From contig JASJOG010000034.1 of assembly GCA_030142905.1 (NCBI GenBank), positions 1,727,001 to 1,791,000 of the forward strand: DNA of 64,000 nucleotides, written 5' to 3'. The stretch is from Heliopora coerulea (taxonomy: Eukaryota > Cnidaria > Anthozoa > Scleralcyonacea > Helioporidae). Shown in pieces: positions 39,756 through 51,319 of this stretch; position 1 is the stretch's first letter; every line of letters begins with the position of its first letter. The notes below the pieces were generated by a model. It saw nothing but the letters and a program-made list of their open reading frames with translations, ran no database searches and was not told where the DNA came from. Both the position numbers and the translations under genes were made by a program.

Positions 39756-40646
39756 CTTTCTAAAACGAACTCTGTGCTTCCTTGCCGATGGTATATTACA
39801 TCAACTTCAATGTCATTTGGTATACTCCAGTTATCTATATGCTGCAAGAAGAACTTCGATTAGTAAGAGCAAAACTTTCCAACCAAGGTCTATAAAACGT
39901 ACGAAATCTACATAAGAGACTTGGATGTGGACTCGCTTTTCACCAAAACAAATCATAGCACAGACGCTAGACGCGATGCGGTAGAAAAAGAAAATTATAG
40001 CGAAAGGGTTGCAACACAAAATAAATCGTTAAAAAGACCCTAGTAAAGATATTCTTATGCCGTTCTCAGCGTGGATTGCTGGCACCGACATCTCGTCTTT
40101 TTGTAGTCATTATAACGTTTACATTTTTTTACCAAGGCATATAACCACGCGAGTTTTATGGCCACGTACAATGACTTGAAAACACATTTTGTGATAAAAC
40201 TGGCCACCATACAAAAACGCGATCGACGACTTTTGCTCTGCATTCAACCGCGGCTTTTAGCGGTAAACTCCAGTCCGGTCTTTCCCCACCAAGCAATCAA
40301 ATTGTCTGAAATAAATTCTTGATTAGTTTGAACACGATACTCTACTATTTAATACATTCCCTTTGATGTCCAAACGTTATCATATCACGCAAATTTACTT
40401 CGCCTAACTACTCCTGTAATATCACTATGATACATTACAATACAATTCGAAAATGTTGTTAAATATTTTAAAACAAGTGCTACTGTCAGATATTCCTCAT
40501 GAAAACTGCGAAAATGTACATAGAATCGTACACCGAAATACACCTCGACAGACGAACTTACAAAACTTTTCTGGATTTGAACAACCGAGATAGTTTCTAC
40601 TCCGGTACTCACGGTCAGCAATAGCTCCCGAGCCTTTCGACGACAT
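39756..40646 (-). CDS. Candidate 5' exons of an unidentified gene
   Basis: Exon 1 at 40613-40646 begins ATG with MSSKGSGAIAD and ends at a good donor (C followed by GTGAGTACC, phase 1). Exon 2 at 39756-39834 (acceptor ATAG, donor GTATGTC) keeps the frame and reads NWSIPNDIEVDVIYHRQGST then EFVLE. The hydrophilic beta-rich look and clean splice sites suggest a real N-terminus, but I do not recognise the family and found no downstream exons. Between the RRM gene and Ena on the same strand. Could be a chance pairing. Confidence 0.35.
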
Positions 40647-42384
40647 TGCCACTGACATTCGCGAGCAAACTTCTTCCGAGATTCTTCTTCGTTCCGGATC
40701 CTTCGACTGAGTCAGACTACTGAACTGGGCTAGAAAACTGCACATTTATTCAACGTTTCCCAGGTTACCGAGAACATAACGTGACGTGAATGGCAAACTC
40801 AACGGCAAACCTTTCGAGTGATGACAACCAGTTACTTGAAGGATAAGATCGACTCAAGGAGATCACAATTTAGATAACTGAACGGTACAACGGCTGTGAA
40901 ACCTTCCGAGAATTTCGAGCACTTGAACGCCATTGTCGATGACCGCTTGCTACGCTGTCATAGGAAAACTTTTTTACTGATATTAGAACAAAAACATTAG
41001 TAGTGATGCAGTTCATAAAAGGCTGAGTAATATCAACTTTGATAGACGGCTATCAAAGCTTTATTCGGTGTATATTGTGATGGCTTTCAACTTCATTATT
41101 CTTACTTTCATGTTGCTTCTAGTTAATAGTGTAAAGTTTATTTTGAAGACTTACAATTACCTACAATTCGAACTTGAACTGAACTGAAATCAACAAATAT
41201 CCAGCAAATTACGAAAGCAGTATCTCATGAAAATTTTCCCCCATATCACTATTACTTCTAGAATTAATTAAAGGTAAGGTTTATTTTGAATCATGGTACG
41301 AGCTTCGCTGAATAGCATTCACAGGTTTCGACATAAGCTATTTAGCCCGTGCTAAATTTAAAATTTACCAGCATCATTTATTGGAAATGGTATTTATTAA
41401 TATTTCTTAGGGTCTCTTTATACGCTAAAATCATATGCTTATACAACTAAGTATAATTTAATTTCTTCAGTCTGACTGTTATTACGGTAAGTAAACTAAG
41501 TCTAGTGTTCCCACTTCGAACTCCACTCATCTTTGGAACTTTGACCGATTACGCTGCAATATTCGAAAACTTCGTTGAAAACGTTTCTACGAAACGTAAA
41601 CAGGAATAACAGGAAGTTGGCACCTTATTCGAAGGGAACTTTCCAATTTCTTAGAAACATCGAAAGCGAGCTTTTTTCAGTTCGTAACGTAAACAATCGA
41701 AAGTCCAACCAAGTTAGAAACCATGGTAGGAACACTTAACGCAGTTTGGCTATAAATTGTTGTCACCAAATGTTAATAAACTTTTTCGAATCATTCTTGT
41801 TGGGAGTTTTCTTCTATCGGCCGAAGTATGGACTAAGTTGCAATGGTAGAATTGACAAATGCAGAATTGCTTATTAAATATATTTTAACATTATGGGAAG
41901 AAATTGTAATCAGTTCCTAAGTGAACAACATTAATATTTGTTCTCAAAAGAACAATTATTTCAAACACCCACAAATAAGTACACAATCAATCTATTTTTA
42001 ATGATCTTTTAAAGGTATGTCAGCAACAAACATATCCAACAAAGATCTAATTAACAGAAGGTTGAACTTGATATACTTAAAGTCAGAATATCTTTCGTTT
42101 AAAGTGTACAGCATTTGTAACATGTTGGTTAAAATTTGAACCTTAAGAGAAACTATACTTTAAAACGATCTGTTGAATTTCTCACGTTGTCGGTAAATTA
42201 CATCAGGAGTAGTTACAACAAAATACAACAAAAGATACATAAATAGCAGTGGGATGGTTCTACTTGAAGTTCAGTAGGCTATCATAGCAGCTCAGTAATT
42301 CAGTTTGGACCATACTTTTTTGTTAAAAATCAATGCAAATGAAAAATCTCAGAGTCTTGAAACATAAAATATGATCAAAAATGC
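40647..42384. other. Intergenic and 3' UTR of the RRM gene
   Basis: AT-rich and non-coding by eye. Minus-strand AATAAA words near 41059, 41135 and 41280 could serve as polyadenylation signals for the RRM gene, but none stands out. Confidence 0.4.
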
Positions 42385-45300
42385 TTACCGTCTTGGTGGA
42401 TAAGCATAAGCACTACCATATGCTCTGTAAAGGTAAAGAGGAATATTTTTACATTAAATTATGCAAAACCAGTGTAAGGGGCTGTTTATATGGAAGGTGG
42501 GACTAGTCTCAGCAAACATGGGATATAGTGTTTACATGGTGAAAATTTTCCCACTCTTGCAGGGATCCTGGCTCAGCAAGGTTGTGCAAACAGGTTGTGT
42601 TGTGCAAACCAGGATTGCATTTTGCTGGACCAGGACAAAAATATCCTGCCAAGCACTTTCTCTGTAAATATACAGTCAATAGGATGTAATAAAGGAAGCT
42701 AATCACAGGGGTGGCACCCGGAATTTCCTGACACAGGGGCTAACATTCCTAACAGGGGGGTAAACCAGTGGGGACAGGAACACTCCCTCTTATAGTTCCT
42801 TATTTGAAGGTCAAAAACATTGCATTATTTTTTGCAAGAATAATTGCAACAGCTGACTAGAAACAGTTTACTTTTAGATTTGACATGAAGAGAAGAGACT
42901 ATTATCTTCCTTGGCTAAATCAATAACAAGTATGCATAGATTGTAGAATATATAAATGTGTTATCATCAGCAAAAATTCCCCCAACAAATTGTTAATTTT
43001 TTCCCCAATAGGGGGTTAAGGTTCCCCTATGGGGGGCTGTAGCCCCCTTAGCCCCACATCAAGCACCACTCACTGGCCAATCACAAGACAAGATCCCACT
43101 TAACATCCCTTTCCATCTCCCATACAAAGAGTCCTCAAGGAACACCTGGCATACCTCTTAAACTGTTGCTACAATAGATTCAAGTACATGGACTGCACCA
43201 ATTTTCACATTTTGGGACTGCCATTTTTCACTTGAAGGGATAATGGCAACTAAGATGGGTTGTCAAGAACTATATTTATACAACATGTTCCCCATGCTTG
43301 ATGTGCCATCTAAATAGGAATTGCACCTACAACTGAACCTGAGCTGGTTTCACAGCTACTTATCAGCAACAAGAAATCAGTTGTCTACCTTGGTGGTGAC
43401 CGACTTCTTGCTCTGGAGCTTGGGTAAGTTGAGTATCCATATGAACTGCCATAAGAACTGCCATATGGACTGTACCGGGATGGTGGTGCATAACGACCAT
43501 AGCTGTAATAATAGTCATAATAACTATCACGATACTGGTCTCTGTATCCATGGTAACCATCACGATACATATCTGGTCCACGATAACTGCTTCGTGGTGG
43601 TGGTCTTCGGCCACTGCAGAACAGCAATACACACATTTAGAAATCAACAGATTTAGCCAGACTAATTTACAGTCGGGCAATAACAGGGTAATAACAGTGG
43701 GTAAACCCCACTGGCTCTGTGCAAAAGAAAAGAATCAGGGACCCTTGTGAATTTTATGACATTACAATTATTACAATGCTGCCACTATGATGAAATGACT
43801 TCATATGAAGAAAATCCCAAATTATTTTTCAACTTTCAACCCTACAGTAATTGATCACTTTCCATGCCACTTTCAAGTACCAGCTAGCACACTTACCAGT
43901 AACTTATTACCATAATGGGCAAGGCTTGTCCCCCCAGTAACTAAAATTGTCAGGTGTTAGCCAGAGTAAGAAATTAAAGTGCACCCTTGCCCCTTAATGG
44001 GTAAAGTATGTTCAGAAATTTGTGTACTTCTTTGTTCTCATTAATAAATTCTGCAATGTCAAGTGGTGGATAACTTTTTGTCATGCATGAAAATTGCAAC
44101 TATACTGATATTAAAAGATGGATGATAGTAAAAGATGGATGATAGTAAAAGATGGATGATAGTAAAAGATGGATGATAGTAAAAGATGGATGCAGAAAGA
44201 TGAGTTGTATCACAATGACTGGGATTAACTAATGCACTTTCTACAATTGCATGACATACAATAAATGTCATTTCTTCTTTACTGGAGTTTATTACAATCA
44301 CACAAGCATTATTCTAGTACATGTCTATCCTCTGAAGCAAACCCTTCTGACTCTGAAAATCATCACTTGCAGAAAGGAGGTGCTTTGCAAACAAAAGTTT
44401 ATTTTATTAGTGGCTTGGAGGTGGCCCTAAGGTAATCTATCTGATGGGTCCCCAGACACCTGGTTCTCCCATTGCAAATTCGGCAAATTTTCTATTCTAC
44501 ATACAGTAGAACCTGAGTTATGCAACCACCCTTGGTTCTCGTGAAAACGGTTGTACATGACAGGTGGTCGTTAACACAGGTTTGCAAATGATATCATTAT
44601 TTCTTAAAAATATCAAACATGTTTAAATACTAAAAATGCTGCAAAAGCTTTCAGCAATTTTTCTAGCTGAATCACCTTGGTTGGAAAGTTTGATGACACG
44701 CATTCACTCATCCAATGTCACGACCTTGTGTTTCTTGTGCATGTGAGCCATAGCCATAGTGAAAATTAATATGTAAAGACAAGAGACTGTAGAACTGCTA
44801 GGTGTTGAGAACTTTAGCAAACTGATAAAAATGAACTAAAAACAAAAACACTATTTATATGCAAATGACTGTGTCATATTTACCTAAGACACGATGACAT
44901 CATGACACCTTTTACACCTTGACAGGTGATATGCACCGTTTGATTTCAGAAAAATACAAAAACAAAATTCCATACATATTTACATGATGACTCGCGAGTC
45001 GTGTATTTTAATTGAAATGTAAGATACAATGTCATGTCATGAGTTTTTAAGTTTGCAAGATGGATATAGACACTTGTCAACAGGAAAGGCAACGTTGTTT
45101 TGAAATTTGAGTATCATAATACAGTACATTGTTTGTGAAAAATATCAACTCTTGTCTCTCAGTATTCTGCATACATGTTGGGCATTTGAAGTGAAAATGG
45201 CCATTAATAACAGGTAAATTTCTTGCTTGGGATGCAAAAAAGTGGTCACTGGTCATGTTGGGCAGGTGGTTGCTCATTACAGGTACTTTTTAGCTACAGG

Positions 45301-48300
45301 AAATGTGGTCATATATGGCAGGTGGTTGCAAAACATGGGGGTCACATAACTCAAGTTCTACTGTATTACTATTACAGAAACCATGCTTAACATTATACAA
45401 ACCCTCTCCTTCTTGGACAGTCTCTTGCCCTATTGAAAAGTAATTTTAGAATTTCAGTCATTGTGGCAGATTTACAAAGTAGGAATGAATATACTATTCA
45501 TTTCCTGAACTATTATAAGCACCCAGTTCTTGGGATTAACAACATACCAACTGCAGAAGATTTTAAAATCTAGAGAAAATTTAATCATAAGATTTCCTAG
45601 TCTCCTAAACTCTCAGGAAGATAAAAATCTTTCTACAGTTTTCTGGCAACAGCAACAACAGCCGCAACAGCAACAACAGCCACAACAACAAAAAAAGAAA
45701 TACACCATGCAATAGGTAGAAGTTATCAGCTACACAAATTTTACCTTCTGGTACCATAACTAGACTACTGGTTCAGGATCAACTAAAGCTATTTTTCCTG
45801 AATAAATGAACTTGAACTTGTAAACTTAAAGGGTCATCCACAACCCAAACTCTTCTGAATCTGCTATTGTATCAATCTTTTCACAGTTATGGGCACCATT
45901 ATGTTTTAAATAAAATTTTCTTCCAAAAGGCTAATATTATACAAGAATTGACTCAACATAATATCAAAAGCCTTCAGGTCACTTTAAAAAAGTTAATTTA
46001 TCAAGACAGTCATGTGAAATCTCTATCACAAGCAGACACATTCAAAGAATGAACAAATTATAATGGCTGCAGAACTGCACAAGTTGAAAATTAATTAAAA
46101 AAAAATTAAGGGAGCACAGTTCTCTTGTCTTACAAAGGGGATACACAGGCAATGGGTCACCAACATTTTGCAGTTAGAATTCATTGGGGTGGCAACCCCT
46201 CCCTTCCAGAAAAACTAAAGCAGAAAGATCATGTTTCTTGTGCATCTTCAATGTTAACAAGCCTATATTGCTCAAAATGTTATTTTCTTTTGCTCAAAAT
46301 GTTATTTTCTTTTGCCAAAAAACTATCAGGATAAATTCTTAAATATAAAACAATCATTATCATAATAGCATCTTACCAATGACCTTCCTTCCCACATTCA
46401 AAGCATTCATTTTCACCAGCACTTGGCTTTCCTTTACTTTTTGCTTGCTAAATGGAATAAGTAATATATGGATTCCAAATAAATGTTTGATACATTTCTC
46501 AAAGAAAGGCACACTTAGTTAGAAGCAACTGACCAATACCAGAAGAGGTGGGAAAGACCGTTGAGGGGGGCAGGGCTAATGAGTATGGTTGCTATTGTGT
46601 GTAAAGGGAACTTGATATTTGAACTTTTATATTTGTGTTAAAAAACAATATATATTTGATATTAAACTATTCAACACACTTAGTTCAGTAGGTAATGTTC
46701 TGACATGGGTCAACTACCACTTAATCTAATAGACATGACTCTTCAATACAGAATCATTTTTGAGAGTTTCTAGTTATTCATGTTAAAATGAATGGAAGTA
46801 CAAATATCTTTTCAAGTAAAATTAGTGATTTGAAGAGCTATATCAAGGAGAAATTTCTTATTATAATGACTTACTACATATTATGGTTACCTGCACTTGA
46901 ATATGAACACCCATAAACTCTGTATCATCCAGCTTCTCTACAGCTTTTTCAGCATCTTCTTGCTTCTCAAAATGCTAAACAGGTTGATAGAATATGAGAA
47001 ATGCAAAGAGTTTTTGGTAGGTGAATTTCACACAATGTGCCCTGCTGGATCAGAGCCTATTATTAACCTGCTGCTATTACTGTGTAGCACTTGTGATTTA
47101 GTGAGATTTTTGTCAAATGTAAAGTAAAAAACAAATTCCGAAAAACAATGACATCTTGAAAACCCACGATGTGAGTTAAAACAAGATGACAAATGATTGC
47201 GATGATATTTCGACTTTATTGCAAAGTCATTGTCAAGTTGAAATGAATTACAAGCAAGCAGTGTGATTTTTATAGTTACAACGATGACATCATCAACTGG
47301 AATGCAGAGGACACACATGAATAATTGTAAAGCTATCACTAATGACTGTTAACACTTATAAGAATTATATTAAGGAAATAGTGTTAGTTCTTTGGATGCC
47401 TTCAGGCCATTATTTAACTCTTGTCTGTTAAACTTTATAAACAGAGCTTCTAAGAGTAATATTAAATTAGGATTTTTATTTTTACAACAATGTAATATTC
47501 TGACATTATTAACCCTATTAAATGCAGTCTTGAAAAACTTCTCACTGATTCTTGTACCAAAACAGCCTTTTCTTTTGATAATAATTTATATGAACAAGTT
47601 GACAGTGTATCAATGGGTTCACCTTTAGGACCAGTTTTGGCTAACATCATACTCACTGAATTTGAAAAGGTTGTCCTTTCAGATCTACTACAGTCTGATA
47701 TATTAAAATTTTATCGTCGATACATTGATAACACTCTTGTCCTAGTTAAACCCACAGATATCCCTACTGTCTTAAACAAATTCAATACTATTGATAAAAA
47801 CCTTAACTTTGTTCTTGAAAATTTTGAAGATGGGTCTGTTCATTTTATAGATCTTAATGTTACTGATACAGGTATTGATATCTTTCACAAAGATACTCAC
47901 ACTGGTCAGTATACTCGTTTTTCTAGTTTTGAACCTTGGGGTTGCAAAACAGCATGGATCAAATCTCTTTTCTACCGAGCAGTCACGATTTGCAGTGAAC
48001 CATTTCTCCTTAATAACCAGATCACAAATATTATCAAACTTATGTCATGGAATGGTTTCCCTGCAAACATCAGAAAATCTATCATTTCCAAACTAAAAAA
48101 TAAACATCTTTCCAGTATCTCCAAACCAGTTACAGAACCTGACGACACACTACCTAAAGTCTGGTTTCTTTTTCCAAACCTCGGTAAAACTGGTGAAAGT
48201 CTTAAAACCTGTATTAAGAAAATACACCGAAATCTAAATAAGCCAACAAAATTCATTGTTGTTTACCAAACTAAAAAAGTATCTTATTTTCTTTCATAAT

Positions 48301-50015
48301 AAGGACAAAATTCCAGATGTTTCTCATAATAACGTAATCTACAAAATAACTTGTCCAGGATGTAATAAACATTCCATAGGAAAAACAGAATGCTGCTTAG
48401 ATAAACAACTTCTGGAATACTCTTCTGACTGTCAAAACAGTGTTGTTGCTCAACACATTACCAACTGTGATCACGTCAATTATCTAACGAATGTCAGTAA
48501 TCTTTTTGACAATCTCAATGACACTTCTCATCCTCCTTTCACCAACACCTCTCCTATATATAAAAATCTCATCACCAATAACATCAAAAGATTATATTGT
48601 TGTAAAAACAAAAACCCTAATTTAATATTACTCTTAGAAGCTCCGTTTATAAAGTTTAACAGACCAGACTTAAATAATGGCCTGAAGACATCCAAAGAAC
48701 TAACACTATTTCCTTAATATAATTCTTTTAAGTGTTAACAGTCATTATTGATGGCTTTACAATTATTCACGTGTGTCCTCTGCATTCCAGTTGATAATGT
48801 CATTGTTGTAACTATAAAAATCACACTGCTTGCTTGTAATTCATTTCAACTTGACAATGACTTTGCAATAAAGTCCAAATATCATCGCAATCATTTGTCA
48901 TCTTGTTTTAACTCACATCTTGGGTTTTCAAGATGTCATTGTTTTTCGGAATTTGTATTTTACTTTATTTCATAAAATTGTCTGCTGGTACCAGATTATG
49001 TCAAATGTAGATGTTGTAAATAAAAATTTGTCATCACATTACCCACACGGCCGTATTACCCACAGCAGCTTCCAAAACAGAAAAATCAACAGATAGTCTG
49101 CAGGTAATTGCCTGGAAAATATGGTACTATCCTATGAGGGCAGTTAAAAAATAAGTATATTTCAAGCCTTAAATCTCCTCCTTCTTTCCTATAAACCTAA
49201 CAGTATTCACACAAATAAATACCAGTCTTGCATAAGAACCTCACCCACAACGAGGCAGCACTTGTTCAATGCAATTGAGTCCACTTTGCATGTGCAAATC
49301 ACATGAATTTGCCCAATATGCATTGTTAAATTGTCAGAAATCTCAAAGAAAGCTACATTTCTTTCCACATTTTCACCAAAATTTTCTGGTTTTGCAGAAT
49401 TTGGAAAATGCTGTTTGGCTGATACAGTTACTTCGCTGGATCAAGATTTTCACCCGTGGTCTGCTAGTTGAATAACCACCCCTGTTCTTGTATGATCACA
49501 ATTCACTTATGCAAAGTGATTCCTGGGATGCTGACCCTCGTCCTCTGGGGCATCGGAACGTTACTTTGGATTTGGGCTTACATTGTGTCCAGAAAGCGTG
49601 TCACACTAGCGCGGAAATAAAAACAATCAGACAGTTGGCCAGCAAAAGTTGCGTTCTTTTCTAAGCAAAATGGAACAAACTGCTGTTTTGTAATCAACGC
49701 GGGTTTGTTTTCCCTCGAAGAACATGCGATTAGAGTAACATCTGAGCAGTTAGAACTTACGACAAAGGCGAAGTTTCGAAGGATGTCACATTTTTCTATC
49801 TTCCCGTACTTCTCGAACAACTCTGTAAGCTCTGAACGTTTGCAGTTGTCGGGTAAGTTACCGACGTACAGTTTGGTTGGTGGTGGGCCTTCGCGTCTGC
49901 TCGAACGAGAGTGCGACGGTGACTCAGATTCTCTCCGGGGTTCCTCAGTCTTGGGCTCTGTTTTCACTTCTGGTTCTTCGTTAGAGGTACTGTTTGTCAC
50001 TTCTTCCTCCGACAT
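42385..50015 (-). CDS. RRM + CCHC zinc-knuckle RNA-binding protein (RBM4/Lark-like, SR-type tail)
   Basis: Predicted nuclear splicing/translation regulator of 233 aa. Exons: 49761-50015, 46891-46974, 46377-46447, 45403-45429 (27-nt micro-exon), 43389-43613, 42385-42424; all phases agree. Residues 1-47 are acidic with an SR patch. The RRM spans 48-113 with RNP2 LYVGNL and RNP1-like NFAFVHFE; CDILRNFAFVHFEKQEDAE resembles the second RRM of RBM4. The CCHC knuckle is C128, C131, H136, C141 (CFECGKEGHWARDC) and needs the micro-exon for its last Cys. The tail is RGPDMYRDGYHGYRDQYRD-type, Tyr/Ser/Arg-rich. RBM4 has two RRMs; one RRM plus one knuckle also recalls SRSF7. An alternative end is a TAG read straight through the donor at 43388. 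A PLE sits in intron 1. Confidence 0.85.
42706..43077. mobile_element. Possible decayed hAT-like MITE
   Basis: The left end CAGGGGTGGCACCCGG resembles the hAT-like ends at 50465 and 51311. The right side has the complement-like CAAGCACCAC after AGCCCC runs. No clean 8-bp duplication. Confidence 0.3.
44112..44190. repeat. 17-bp tandem repeat, about 4.7 copies
   Basis: Unit AAAGATGGATGATAGTA repeated without change, between exons of the RRM gene. Confidence 0.95.
44504..45363 (-). mobile_element. Internally deleted pogo/Tigger-like DNA transposon
   Basis: Ends CAGTAGAACCTGAGTTATG and, inverted, CAGTAGAACTTGAGTTATG, with TA on both sides (502-503, 364-365). CAGTAGAACC-type termini and TA duplication are typical of pogo/Tigger elements. 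A transposase N-terminal relic is on the minus strand at 44600-44757. Located in an intron of the RRM gene, same strand. Confidence 0.78.
44600..44757 (-). pseudogene. Transposase N-terminal (psq/CENP-B-type HTH) relic
   Basis: Starts ATG at 44757 and reads KKHKVVTLDE, then a stop at 44704-44706, then RVIKLSNQGDSARKIAE. This matches the usual KVLTLEEK..VI..L..G.S.RKIA pattern of Tigger-like transposases. It then runs into the element's left end, so catalytic parts are deleted. Confidence 0.65.
47121..47505 (-). repeat. Inverted 3'-end copy at PLE 5' end
   Basis: Reverse complement of 48585-48968 at roughly 90% identity by eye. It includes the end of the coding region (KTSKELTLFP in the other arm) and the 3' UTR. 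Confidence 0.88.
47122..48998 (+). mobile_element. 5'-truncated Penelope-like element with inverted 3'-end copy and 11-bp flanking repeat
   Basis: Direct repeat TGTCAAATGTA at 47111-47121 and 48999-49009. The plus strand encodes the C-terminal RT half from about 47520: SVSMGSPLGPVLANIILTEF, then FYRRYIDNTLVLV in place of the usual (Y/F)xDD (second Asp is Asn), VHFIDLNV, then a frameshift near 48290 and a degraded GIY-YIG (NNVIYKITCPGCNKHSIGKT) ending at 48717. About 385 bp at the left (47121-47505) is the inverted copy of 48585-48968. MGSPLGP-type RT differs from the GTAKGT-type PLE at 5945-10645, so it is a separate lineage. Inserted antisense in intron 1 of the RRM gene. Confidence 0.88.
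49010..49577. other. Intron 1 of the RRM gene, left over from the PLE
   Basis: No recognised feature. Confidence 0.5.
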
Positions 50016-50464
50016 CTTCTGCAAAGAAACCGTTTCGAACAAATATTGGATATTGATCCGCGTGCACAATATTCAACGTTAGGTTCCTTCTCACAACGTG
50101 GTTTCTTTTACTAGTGCCGGATATTTTCGATGCACGAATAGCGCACGGGTCGGCACGTAGGACCACGAATGTGCAACGAAGGGCAATTCACATGTGCTTG
50201 ACCTATATTTTTTTTGCATAGTTTTGTTGGATATCAACACTTTACGAACAAAATTGATTTAACTTGTAATTATAATGCCCTACTTGCCGACCATTTCAGC
50301 ATTGGGCGTCTCCCCTTTCATAAGTTAAACGGTTTGGCGAAAGCCAGCGTAAAATATTGTATTTTTTTACGAATAAACGCCCTGGGCGTTTATTAAATTT
50401 TCGCACTTTCAGAGGGTTAATTCGAAAAGAGGTGTTAATTCGAGAAGAGGCGTTCATTAGGGAG

Positions 50465-51311
50465 CAGTGGTGGCGAACCGGGGGGCTAGGGGGCTTTAGC
50501 CCCCCCAAAGTAAAAGTGGGGGGAATAGCCCTCCCAAAATATTTACTGGAAAAATATAAAATTACAGAATAGACAATATAACAGACATTGTAATTCATTG
50601 AAGATTTGAGTAGGCAAAAAGTGTATTTGAATTGATTCTTTTTACATAGTTTTACCTTTAAATCTGAAGCATTGATAAAAAGTTCACGAGTTAAGATGGT
50701 TAAACATCAAATGGTTAAGATTGTCTCACATCTCGAAATTTCCGACCGCCATCTTGCATAAATTGCATTCGTTTATTTGGAATGAATACTTCATGTAACA
50801 CTGAAACTCAGAGATCTACGGATAACAATAAATTTCGTTACCGATCCAAAGCAAGCCATAATCCTTCTAAACAAATCCACGTGTGCGAGAAAAAAGTCAA
50901 AAAACTGCATGAATATTAAAATAATTTTAATAAAAGTAAATAGTGATCAATGGAGCAGTCAAAACTGTTTAAGTTCTTTTCACTTCTTCCACGGAAGCGG
51001 CAAAGAGGTGAAGAAAACCAAAATTCTGAATATAGGCAAAACGAAGTATTAACTGTAGAAAGTGAAAGTGGTCTTACATTTGAATAAATGTTTTCATTTG
51101 GCTTATGCTAATATATCTTGTTAATGATTGTCTGAATGCAAAGAAAAATCCATTTAGACTTTATGTATACGAAACAACCGGGCACTATTTTTATGTTCGG
51201 ATGCGCATGAAGAAATCTTTCATAGCTAATACCCCAAACTCAATTAAAATTTTTTTTGGCTTAGCTGAAAATTAGCCCCCCCCAAAAATAAATGTTGTTC
51301 CGCCACCCCTG
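50465..51311 (+). mobile_element. Non-autonomous hAT-like element with 8-bp target duplication
   Basis: 847 bp flanked by TTAGGGAG (50457-50464, 51312-51319). Ends CAGTGGTGGCGAAC and, inverted, CAGGGGTGGCGGAAC. GGGGGGCTAG and AGCCCCCCC words near the ends. A short relic ORF (50950-51087) keeps an N-terminal motif. Confidence 0.85.
50950..51087 (+). pseudogene. hAT-type transposase N-terminal relic
   Basis: 45 codons: MEQSKLFKFFSLLPRKRQRG then acidic residues, stop TAA. KLFKFFS-KRKR openings are common in hAT transposases that derive from ZMYM/ZNF862-like genes. The rest of the transposase is absent. Confidence 0.45.
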
Positions 51312-51319
51312 TTAGGGAG

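Noticed and set aside
44112..44190. CRISPR-like array
   Set aside because: Head-to-tail 17-bp repeats without spacers; simple minisatellite in a eukaryotic intron.
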